NCBI RefSeq assembly: GCF_003315635.1
Contig: NZ_PDCG01000003.1
Location: 248,001-312,000 of the forward strand
DNA from: Bifidobacterium aemilianum
Lineage (GTDB): Bacteria > Actinomycetota > Actinomycetes > Actinomycetales > Bifidobacteriaceae
Direction: 5' to 3'
DNA: 64,000 bases
The notes below the pieces were generated by a model. The model was not told the DNA's origin. It ran no database searches and worked only from the letters and a program-made list of their open reading frames with translations. Positions 1 to 8,036 of the stretch are shown piece after piece. Positions within the stretch are counted from its first letter, which is position 1; every line of letters begins with the position of its first letter. Made by a program: the position numbers and the translations under genes.

Positions 1-3000
1 CAACGACCCCACCGGCATCGCAGGCAGCCCAGCGGCCCCAGGCCAGTGGGCTGCTGGTCACCAGAGTGCTGAGGACCGACCTCATCGCCATGTTCGACCT
101 GGACAAGCGGGCCAAGGCTGGCTTTGTCATCGAACTTCCAGCCGGGGTAGAGGCCTTGACCTTCACCATCAACCTGCAGGGCAGGCACGTCACCAAGACC
201 GTCACGGTCGAGGAGATCGCGGGAAGCCTGAAGAAGGAGGCCAGAACCAAGAGGTTCAAGCGCATCTCCAGAACAATCCTAAGGGCTTGGACTCCCGAGG
301 GTTTCGCAGTGCTCACCTCGGTGCTGAAACGTCGCCGGACTCCGGAACAGGATAGCTACCAGGACTGGATACGGCAGCACGAGGTGATGAGCCAGGCTGT
401 GGCTGAGGGGCAGATGCGGGCCTTTGACCGCAATCCGCTCATCTCCATCGTCGTGCCGGTCTACAACGTGGAAGAGGAATGGCTGCGCAAGTGCGTGGAC
501 TCCATGCAGCGGCAGTGGTATACCAACTGGGAGCTATGCCTGGCCGATGACCATTCCCCCTCCGGCCACGTGAGGCCCCTGCTGGAGGAATTGGCTGCCA
601 GCGATGAGCGTATCAAGCTCGCCTTTCGGCAGGAGAACGGCGGCATCTCGGCTGCAACCAACTCAGCCCTGGACCTGGCCACCGGCGAGTACATCGGTTT
701 TATGGACAATGATGATGAGCTGGCCCCCCAGGCCCTGTTCTTTGTCGTCCAGGCCCTGAACCAGGACCCGACCATCGACTTCATCTATACCGATGAGGAC
801 AAGATGACCGAGGACGGAACCCGCTTCGATCCCTTCTTCAAGCCCGGCTTCTCTCCCGACCTGCTGCTGTCCCACAACTACATCACGCACTTCGTGGTGG
901 TCTCCAAGGGCCTTCTTGACCATGTGGGCCCCCTGCGTTCCGAGTTCGACGGCAGCCAGGACTATGACTTCGTGCTCAGGGCCACCGAATCGGCCCAGCG
1001 CATCCATCATATCGGCAGGATCCTCTACCACTGGCGCACCCTGGCATCCTCCGTGGCGGGGGACCCCTATAGCAAGATGTACGCCTACGAGGCCGGTGGC
1101 AAGGTCCTGGAAGAGGCCCTGAAACGCCGCGGACTGACCGGTTCGGTCCGTATGCTCGACAACCTGGGCACATACAGGATTGATTATGAGGGCGAAGCCC
1201 CCAGTGTGGCCGTTCTGGCATCCTCCTACGGTAAGGCCGCCCTGCGTGCCTTGAAGGAGAACACCAAGTACTCCAAGGTCACCATCGTGCCGGTTGGGGA
1301 TGCCAAACCCAACCAGCTGGCCCAGGAGCGCAGCGAGGACCTTCTGGTCTTTCTTGACGGCCTGGTGCCGCGCGATCCCCTGTGGCTCCAGGAGATGGTC
1401 AATGCCAGCCGTGGAGAGGGAATCGGTCTCGTGGGTGGCAAGATCATGGATTCCCGCCAGCGTGTCCTCAACGTGGGTATGACCCTGCGTGCCCTCAAGG
1501 GAAGGCAACCCTTCGAGATGCGCGGTCAGCTGGATCACGGCATAGGCTATTATTTCCGGGACTTGCTGCCCCACGATATGTTCGCCGTGACGGAGGACTG
1601 CATGTTGGTCGGTAGGGAGGACTTCGTGTCCTTGGGGGGCTTCAACGAGGAGTTGGCCCCCGGCATACAGGGCATTGACTTCTCCCAGAGAATGTACCGG
1701 CAGGCTGGCCTGCGCGCCCTGTGGGAACCCTACTCGGTCTTTGTCGACAGCAAACCTAAGCACATGGGCATACTCAGGCCCCTGATTTTCCAGTACCTCC
1801 GGCAGCACAAGGGGCTTGAGGACCCCTTCGGCACGGTCTGCTTCCCGCCTGATATGGACGAGGAGGTCTGCATCGAGAGTTCCATCGACAGCATCGAGGT
1901 GGCTCCCGATGGGCTCAGTATCCTGGTCTCCGGCTGGGCTGTGGACCAGATGGCCGGGGAGCAGGTCACCCTCGGCATGGAGGAGGTGCCCTGGGCCACA
2001 CTGCGGCAGGTTAAGCAACTGTCACGGCCTGACGTGAACAGCCTCTACCCTGTTCCCGCAGATGCCAAGCTTGGGTTCGAGGCCAAGGTAGCTGTTGTGG
2101 GCGATCAGGCCGATCTCCATCAGGTCAAGCCGGTGCTGACGGTATCCACGTCGCAGGACCGGGAGGAGCTGGTCTTCCCCGAGCGGCAGTCGCGCTTCAA
2201 GACGGTACTGGGATCGCTCTTGCGCAAGTTGGCGCTGCTGCGCCATCCGCGCACCATGGTCAAGCGGTTGATCGACAAGTATGTCTCCCCCCACCTGCAG
2301 AAGTATGACTACAAGAAGCTGATTCGTTCCCAGGAGCGTTACCAGCCCAATGTCGTGGAGGAGGAGATCAAGGCATTCAGCCATCGTCCGCTCATCTCCT
2401 TGCTGGTCCCCGTGTACAACGTGGACGCCACCTGGCTTAAGGCCTGTGTCGACTCCATCAGGAACCAGTACTACGACAACTGGCAGCTCTGCCTGGCCGA
2501 TGACTGCTCCACGCAACCCCATGTCAAGCCACTGCTGGAGGAGATGGCGGCCAGTGACTGCCGCATCAAGGTCGTCTTCCGCCAGGAGAACGGGCACATC
2601 TCCCGTGCCACGAATTCCGCCCTGGAGATTGCCGAGGGGGAATTCGTCGGGCTCTTGGACAACGATGATGAGTTGGCCCCCCAGGCCCTCTATGAGATGG
2701 TCAAGTGCCTGAACCAGCATCCTGAGACCGACATGATCTATAGTGATGAGGATAAGATTGATGAGAAGGGGCATCGCTTCGACCCCCATTTCAAGCCCGA
2801 CTATGCTCCTGACCTGCTCTTGAGCACCAACTACATCAGCCACTTCGGCCTCTACCGGACCTCCATAGTCCGGCAGATCGGCGGCTTCCGTCCAGGTTTT
2901 GAAGGATCCCAGGATTACGATCTGGTCCTGCGTTTCACTGAGCGGACCCAGCCCTCACGGATCCGTCATATCGCCAAGGTGCTCTACCACTGGCGGACAC

Positions 3001-3998
3001 TGCCGACCTCCACGGCCTCATCCGGAGGCGCCAAGAGCTATGCTTCCGACGCCGGGCTCAAAGCGCTCCAATCTGCCATGGACAGGCGGGGCATCAAGGC
3101 CGAGGTCCTTGCTGAGGGTCCTGCCGGAATCTACGATGTTCACTATCAGATCGACGATCCCGCTCTGGTCTCGGTGATCATACCGACCAAGAACGGTTAC
3201 GACAACATCAAACGGTGCGTGGATTCGCTTATCGAGCGGACCGATTACCCCAACTATGAGATCATCGTGGCGGATAACGGCAGCACCAACCCCCACATGT
3301 GGGACCTGTACCGGCAATACCAGGAGGAGTTGGGCGAGCGGTTCAGGGCGGAGAAGATCGACATGCCCTTCAACTTCTCGACGATCAACAACCGCGCAGC
3401 ACAGCATGCCAAGGGCAAGTACCTGCTCTTCCTCAACGACGATACGGAGGTCATCAGTGATTGCTGGATGACCCGCATGGTCTCTTTCGCCCAGTTGAAG
3501 CGGGTTGGAGTGGTAGGCGCCAAGCTCTACTATCTCATCGAGACCATTCAGCATGCGGGCATCGTCTTGGGGCTCGGAGGCCCTGCCGGTCATATTCTGG
3601 TTGGATCTCCCCGGACCTACCTGGGCTATTTCGGCCGATTGGTGGAGAACGTCAACTATTCGGCGGTGACCGCGGCTTGCTGCATGGTCAAGGCCGAGGA
3701 CTTCGCCGCCGTCGGAGGGTTTGACGAGGATCTGGCTGTGGCCTATAACGATGTTGACCTGTGCCTGCGTATCAGTCAGAGGCTTGGGCGTGACATCGTC
3801 TGGGCCCACGAAGTGGAGCTCTACCACTATGAGTCGGTGACCAGGGGCTACGACGTCAAGAGCAAGGCCAAGATGGAGCGGCTGAAGGCTGAGGGCAAGA
3901 AGTTCATGGCGCGCTATGCCGACATCATCGACGATGATCCCTATTACAATCCCAACCTTTCCAGGACGTCCGGAAACTTCTGGGTCCGTAAGGTCTGA
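1..3998 (+). CDS. Multi-domain family-2 glycosyltransferase, 5' partial
   Basis: Probably builds a cell-surface polysaccharide. The reading frame is open to the window edge; a GTG at 66 and an ATG at 90 exist, but the first visible residues resemble the linker in the middle of the protein, so the true start is probably upstream. Counting from 66: a GT2 domain near residues 123-345 (VVPVYNV, then FMDNDDELAP), a degenerate GT2-like half near 368-590, a linker with SILVSGWAVD near 600-700, a second intact GT2 domain from about 774 (LLVPVYNV, LLDNDDELAP), and a further GT2 domain from about 1035 (SVIIPTKNG, FLNDDTEV, ending near HYESVTRG). The order is a duplicated two-domain module. No signal peptide or membrane segment is visible. 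The sugar substrate is unknown. It converges with the next glycosyltransferase gene. Confidence 0.85.
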   Translation, partial: TTPPASQAAQRPQASGLLVTRVLRTDLIAMFDLDKRAKAGFVIELPAGVEALTFTINLQGRHVTKTVTVEEIAGSLKKEARTKRFKRISRTILRAWTPEGFAVLTSVLKRRRTPEQDSYQDWIRQHEVMSQAVAEGQMRAFDRNPLISIVVPVYNVEEEWLRKCVDSMQRQWYTNWELCLADDHSPSGHVRPLLEELAASDERIKLAFRQENGGISAATNSALDLATGEYIGFMDNDDELAPQALFFVVQALNQDPTIDFIYTDEDKMTEDGTRFDPFFKPGFSPDLLLSHNYITHFVVVSKGLLDHVGPLRSEFDGSQDYDFVLRATESAQRIHHIGRILYHWRTLASSVAGDPYSKMYAYEAGGKVLEEALKRRGLTGSVRMLDNLGTYRIDYEGEAPSVAVLASSYGKAALRALKENTKYSKVTIVPVGDAKPNQLAQERSEDLLVFLDGLVPRDPLWLQEMVNASRGEGIGLVGGKIMDSRQRVLNVGMTLRALKGRQPFEMRGQLDHGIGYYFRDLLPHDMFAVTEDCMLVGREDFVSLGGFNEELAPGIQGIDFSQRMYRQAGLRALWEPYSVFVDSKPKHMGILRPLIFQYLRQHKGLEDPFGTVCFPPDMDEEVCIESSIDSIEVAPDGLSILVSGWAVDQMAGEQVTLGMEEVPWATLRQVKQLSRPDVNSLYPVPADAKLGFEAKVAVVGDQADLHQVKPVLTVSTSQDREELVFPERQSRFKTVLGSLLRKLALLRHPRTMVKRLIDKYVSPHLQKYDYKKLIRSQERYQPNVVEEEIKAFSHRPLISLLVPVYNVDATWLKACVDSIRNQYYDNWQLCLADDCSTQPHVKPLLEEMAASDCRIKVVFRQENGHISRATNSALEIAEGEFVGLLDNDDELAPQALYEMVKCLNQHPETDMIYSDEDKIDEKGHRFDPHFKPDYAPDLLLSTNYISHFGLYRTSIVRQIGGFRPGFEGSQDYDLVLRFTERTQPSRIRHIAKVLYHWRTLPTSTASSGGAKSYASDAGLKALQSAMDRRGIKAEVLAEGPAGIYDVHYQIDDPALVSVIIPTKNGYDNIKRCVDSLIERTDYPNYEIIVADNGSTNPHMWDLYRQYQEELGERFRAEKIDMPFNFSTINNRAAQHAKGKYLLFLNDDTEVISDCWMTRMVSFAQLKRVGVVGAKLYYLIETIQHAGIVLGLGGPAGHILVGSPRTYLGYFGRLVENVNYSAVTAACCMVKAEDFAAVGGFDEDLAVAYNDVDLCLRISQRLGRDIVWAHEVELYHYESVTRGYDVKSKAKMERLKAEGKKFMARYADIIDDDPYYNPNLSRTSGNFWVRKV

Positions 3999-4127
3999 GT
4001 TGTGCAGGTTGGGGGTCCGGCTTTCCCAAGGTCGGGCCCTCGGTCATAATGCCGGCCGCCAGCTGGCCGCCAACGGCCAACGGCGATCCTAGTGAGCCGC
4101 TGGAAGCTGGGCCTTCCCTGCCGCCGG

Positions 4128-5168
4128 CTAGCTCATGTTCTTGATCTTCCTGTCATATACGCGTTTCTCCGCGGAGCGCACGCATCGGTGCAGCAGGCAG
4201 TTGGCCCGCCGCACAGGGCCTAGGGAGGCCAACAGTTCATGGGCTTGCCTGCGGTCCCTGCCGTAGGCTTGGGCCAAGCCCTGATCCTGCGCCGCCAGTT
4301 GGGCTTGGGCATCCAAAGCGCTGGCCATGGTGTAATAGCTGCGCATGGGGGTGATCCCATGGACATGGGCCAGGCGGAAGTTGGCGGCCCCTGCGGCGAA
4401 GTTGTCGTGGTGGAAGCCAAAGCCACGTTCGGCGTGGGTGACCGACCCGGGGGATTGCAGCCAGTTGTAGAGATTGACGTCAAGGTCGGCCACTTTTTTC
4501 ATACGTTCGTAGAGCCTGCCGGCGACCATCACATCCTGGGCGTACATGCCCTCGGGGAAACGCACGCCCTGCCAGACTCCCGCCCTGTAGAGCCGGCACC
4601 AGTTGGCCTCGTTGAAATAGCGGGCTTCGGTCTTGCGGCCAAGGAAGTCGCCAAGGAGTCTGAACGATTTACAGAAGACGGATTGATAGGCCCGCAGCGG
4701 GTTCTCAAAGACGGTGATACTGCTGGGGTCAGGGGCCCCAGTGGCCGCTTCCTGTGTCACTTGTGTCAGTTGTGACAGGCCGAACTGCCGCCAGCGGGCC
4801 TTGCTCATGTCCGCGCCGGTGGTCTGCAAGGCGACAGCCAGAAGCTCTATATTCCTGCGGTCAAGGATGTCGTCGTTGTCGGCGAAGGCTATGTACTGGC
4901 CCCGGGCTGCATCCAATCCGGCATTCTGGGCCATGCCGATGCCTCCGTTGCTTTGATGGATCACCTCGATGCGGGGGTCCTCGGCAGCATACTGGTCGCA
5001 GATCTGGGCGGAGGAGTCCTTGGAACCGTCATCGACCAAGAGGACCTGAAGATTCCCATAGGACTGGCCCAGAATCGAATCCAGGCAGAAGGGGAGGTAG
5101 TCCTCGGCGTTGTAGATGGGAACGATGATGGAGACCAGGGGCTGTCCCTGTGGAGAGGCTGTAGTCAT
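4128..5168 (-). CDS. GT2 family glycosyltransferase
   Basis: 346 residues. The N-terminus is a typical GT-A fold start (VSIIVPIYNAEDYL), followed by LLVDDGSKDSS and by the metal-binding region AFADNDDIL, so the nucleotide-sugar site looks intact. The C-terminal half (about 200-346) is not a family I recognise and is rich in Arg and Cys near the end. The ATG at 5168 opens directly on the catalytic domain, so a longer start is unlikely. It is convergent with the long glycosyltransferase upstream, which suggests an exopolysaccharide or cell-wall glycan locus extending to the left of the window. Acceptor and donor sugars cannot be told from sequence. Confidence 0.88.
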   Translation of the reverse strand: MTTASPQGQPLVSIIVPIYNAEDYLPFCLDSILGQSYGNLQVLLVDDGSKDSSAQICDQYAAEDPRIEVIHQSNGGIGMAQNAGLDAARGQYIAFADNDDILDRRNIELLAVALQTTGADMSKARWRQFGLSQLTQVTQEAATGAPDPSSITVFENPLRAYQSVFCKSFRLLGDFLGRKTEARYFNEANWCRLYRAGVWQGVRFPEGMYAQDVMVAGRLYERMKKVADLDVNLYNWLQSPGSVTHAERGFGFHHDNFAAGAANFRLAHVHGITPMRSYYTMASALDAQAQLAAQDQGLAQAYGRDRRQAHELLASLGPVRRANCLLHRCVRSAEKRVYDRKIKNMS

Positions 5169-5613
5169 AGCCCCAGTCTAGGGAATAATACCCGTTCGGC
5201 AAAGCGGGGCCCCTGCGGCCAGCGGGATTTGCGCCAGCACAAATCTCACTGCGGGCCGGTAGGAACCCCGCACCCGCTGTGGCCGGTACAAGGGGTCAGG
5301 GAGCCGGGGCTGGTCTGTGTTCGATGCCCGGTTCGCACAGGGGACGCGGGTCCACCTGGGAGCATGGCCGCCAGGCACGTAGGTTCGCCTGCTGGTCCCA
5401 GAGGGCTTGTGCGACAAGATTTCCATTATCTCTACCTATATCCGCCGGATGGACACAAACTTATACCTACAATCAAAGGGATAGTGACTAAGCGCTTGTC
5501 GGACTGCCGAACTGACGGGAACATCAACCTAGCCAACGATTAGGCAAACAGTGAGGTGGAACATGAGTGTAGAGAATAGGGGGGCGACTGCCTTGGATAA
5601 CCAGGAGGGACAT
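5169..5613. other. Divergent intergenic region before the mevalonate genes
   Basis: About 440 bases between the minus-strand glycosyltransferase and mevalonate kinase. Short open frames here have no recognisable domain. It must hold the promoters of both divergent genes, but I see no convincing -35/-10 pair. Confidence 0.4.
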
Positions 5614-6624
5614 ATGGCGATGCATGAGGCTGGTCCCGCAGGGGAACTGCGGCACGAAGGTGACCTACCCCACTCCGGATATGGCCAGACCTGGGCCAAG
5701 ACGATCCTGATGGGTGAGCACTCCGTGGTCTACGGACACCCGGCCCTGGCCCTACCCCTGCGCGACCTGAAGATGCAGGCCTGGGTCACGCCAGTATCGC
5801 AGGGGAGCGAGCCCATGCTCAAGGCCCTGGATTATGAGGGGCCGCTGGAAGCGTCGGGGGACCGCTTCGCCGGTCTGCGCCGTGCCCTTGAGGTGACCTT
5901 GGATTTCGTGGAGCAGAAGGGCTACGGCCCCAGGGCTGAGCATGGCTTCTCCATCCGCACCGTCTCCGACTTTCCCGCCGGCCGGGGCCTGGGGTCCTCC
6001 GCCGCTGCCGCTGGGGCGGTGATCCATGCCATCCTGGATGCCTACGATGCCATGGTGCGTGTCAGTCGTGAACAGCTGCTGAGCCTGACCAACCAGGCGG
6101 AAATCGTTACGCACGGCCATCCTTCGGGTTTGGATGCGGCCACCACTTCGGGCCAGGATCCGGTCCTGTTCGACCATGGGAACATGGAGGAGATCAGCCT
6201 GCATGGGTCCGGCTACCTGGTCATCGCAGACACCGGCGTGGCCGGGAGCACCAAAGAGGCCGTCGAGGGGGTGCGTAGCTCCTACGAGAAGGATCCGGCA
6301 AGGATCGGGGGGATTCTCTCCTCGCTGGGGGACCAGGCCTCGGCCGCCATCAAGGACCTGGAATCCGGCGCCATGAGCCGACTGGGCGGGCGTATGGACC
6401 AGGCCCAAATTCTTCTTGACTCCCTCAATGTGGGCCATCCCACCCTCGACCGGTTGGTAGGCGTCGCCCGCTCCTGCGGTGCCCTGGGCGCCAAGCTGAC
6501 CGGCGGCGGCCTCGGTGGCTGCATGCTGGCCCTGGCTCCGGATGCCGCTTGCGCCGATCGGATCCGCGCCGGTCTGACCGACCAGGGGGCCACAGAGGTC
6601 TGGATTCACCAGATGGCGGCCTAA
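5614..6624 (+). CDS. mvk: Mevalonate kinase
   Basis: Phosphorylates mevalonate to 5-phosphomevalonate with ATP, the first kinase of the lower mevalonate pathway. GHMP-kinase signatures are all present: KTILMGEHSVVYGHPALALP near the N-terminus, the glycine/serine-rich ATP loop DFPAGRGLGSSAAAA, and the C-terminal KLTGGGLGGCM. The ATG at 5614 is preferred because AGGAGGG sits at 5603-5609; an ATG at 5563 with GAGGTGG upstream would add 17 residues. It is first of three genes in the order kinase, decarboxylase, phosphomevalonate kinase/isomerase, the order known from Streptomyces mevalonate clusters. HMG-CoA synthase and reductase are not in the window. Confidence 0.93.
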   Translation: MAMHEAGPAGELRHEGDLPHSGYGQTWAKTILMGEHSVVYGHPALALPLRDLKMQAWVTPVSQGSEPMLKALDYEGPLEASGDRFAGLRRALEVTLDFVEQKGYGPRAEHGFSIRTVSDFPAGRGLGSSAAAAGAVIHAILDAYDAMVRVSREQLLSLTNQAEIVTHGHPSGLDAATTSGQDPVLFDHGNMEEISLHGSGYLVIADTGVAGSTKEAVEGVRSSYEKDPARIGGILSSLGDQASAAIKDLESGAMSRLGGRMDQAQILLDSLNVGHPTLDRLVGVARSCGALGAKLTGGGLGGCMLALAPDAACADRIRAGLTDQGATEVWIHQMAA

Positions 6625-6768
6625 GGCCCTGCTGGTTCGGGCCCTCAGCGGCACCTGCTTTGTCTGGTTGCCTGCTTGCAGGCCGTCCCACATTCCCGAT
6701 AGTGGGGATAGTGGGGACGCTTGCCGGTTGGCGGTCGACCGGGAGCTTCCCATGTTTAGAGTTGAGGT

Positions 6769-7950
6769 ATGGATTCAAGAACAAGCAGACAGGACGAGGT
6801 CGGGAAACATGAGGAGTCCGGCCTGGGGCGGGGGCGCGCCAGTGCGCTCGCCAACGCCAACATCGCTTTGATCAAGTACTGGGGCAAGGCGGATGAGGCC
6901 CTGATCATCCCACGGACATCAAGCCTGTCCCTGACCCTTGACGGTCTGTCGACTGAAACCACGGTGGAGTTTGTCGGCAATGGCAGAGGAGCCATGCCTC
7001 CTGCGCAGCGGGACCTGCCAGGCGTGCCTGACCGGACGTCCGGGCCCCGGGTGGCGGCATCGGCTTCCTCTGGTCGCGACAGCCTGACCATTGACGGGGT
7101 CCAACAGTCAGGCAAGGTCCTTGATCGTGTCTCGAAGGTCCTCGATCTGGTGCGGGCCCAGGCTGGTATCAACGCCCCGGCGCATGTCTCCTCCACCAAT
7201 ACCGTGCCCTATGGTGCCGGCCTTGCCTCCTCGTCTTCGGCCTTCGCCGCGCTGGCGGGAGCCGCCGCCCAGGCTGCGGGTCTGAGGCCATCCAGGCGTG
7301 AACTCTCCCGTCTGGCCCGTCGGGGTTCGGGATCTGCCTGCCGGTCTGTATACGGTGGCCTGGTCAAGTGGAACGCTGGCCACGACGACGCCAGCTCCTA
7401 TGCCGAGCCCGTCGACAACTCCATGGATCTGGCCATAGTGGTCATCCTGATTTCCAACCGTGAGAAGCATGTCTCCAGTCGAGATGCCATGGTGCGGACC
7501 ATAGCTACCTCGCCTCTCTACGAGTCTTGGGTCCAGCAGAGCGGCAAGGATCTTGACGAGGCCTTGGCCGCCATCTCCACCGGCGATCTCGAACGGCTGG
7601 GTGCCGTGGTGGAAGCCAATGCCATGGGGATGCATGCGGCCATGATCGCCTCGCGTCCACCGACCCTCTATTGGCTCCCCGAGACGATCCGAGCCCTCGG
7701 AGCCGTGGAGGAGCTACGGGGCCAGGGCCTGCCGGCTTGGTCCACCATGGATGCGGGTCCGAACGTCAAGGTGCTCACCTCCGGGCGCGATGCCGAGCGG
7801 CTGGCTGATGAGCTTCGTTCCATGCTGCCTGCCTGCCGGGTCCAGGTGCATAGGCCAGGTGCCGGCTTGCGGGTATTCGACGAATCTGGGGTCCGTGAGG
7901 CTGAGCTCGTTGGTCAGGCTGGCTCTCTTGCACCCCTCCTCAGCAGGTAG
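6769..7950 (+). CDS. mvaD: Diphosphomevalonate decarboxylase
   Basis: Converts 5-diphosphomevalonate to isopentenyl diphosphate with loss of CO2. Family marks are ANANIALIKYWGKAD at residues 28-42, the serine-rich ATP loop NTVPYGAGLASSSSAF, RRGSGSACRSVYGGLVKW, and WSTMDAGPNVKVL. At 393 residues it is longer than many bacterial homologues; a low-complexity stretch (about residues 72-105, with GVPDRTSGPRVAAS) looks like a loop insertion. The ATG at 6769 has no spaced ribosome-binding site; TAGAGT lies at 6757-6762, six bases before the ATG, so the message may be leaderless and separate from the kinase 144 bases upstream. Confidence 0.93.
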   Translation: MDSRTSRQDEVGKHEESGLGRGRASALANANIALIKYWGKADEALIIPRTSSLSLTLDGLSTETTVEFVGNGRGAMPPAQRDLPGVPDRTSGPRVAASASSGRDSLTIDGVQQSGKVLDRVSKVLDLVRAQAGINAPAHVSSTNTVPYGAGLASSSSAFAALAGAAAQAAGLRPSRRELSRLARRGSGSACRSVYGGLVKWNAGHDDASSYAEPVDNSMDLAIVVILISNREKHVSSRDAMVRTIATSPLYESWVQQSGKDLDEALAAISTGDLERLGAVVEANAMGMHAAMIASRPPTLYWLPETIRALGAVEELRGQGLPAWSTMDAGPNVKVLTSGRDAERLADELRSMLPACRVQVHRPGAGLRVFDESGVREAELVGQAGSLAPLLSR

Positions 7951-8036
7951 CCGAAAGTGGCGTCGAGGATGGATCTGGGCAAGGGCTTGGTTATGGGTCA
8001 CTGGCTGACAGCTAAGGGTGATTGGTGGAAGGTCGT

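Noticed and set aside
663..2018. Long minus-strand open frame (451 codons) opposite the glycosyltransferase
   Set aside because: Antisense shadow of a GC-rich gene; no domain, and the plus strand encodes clear GT2 motifs.
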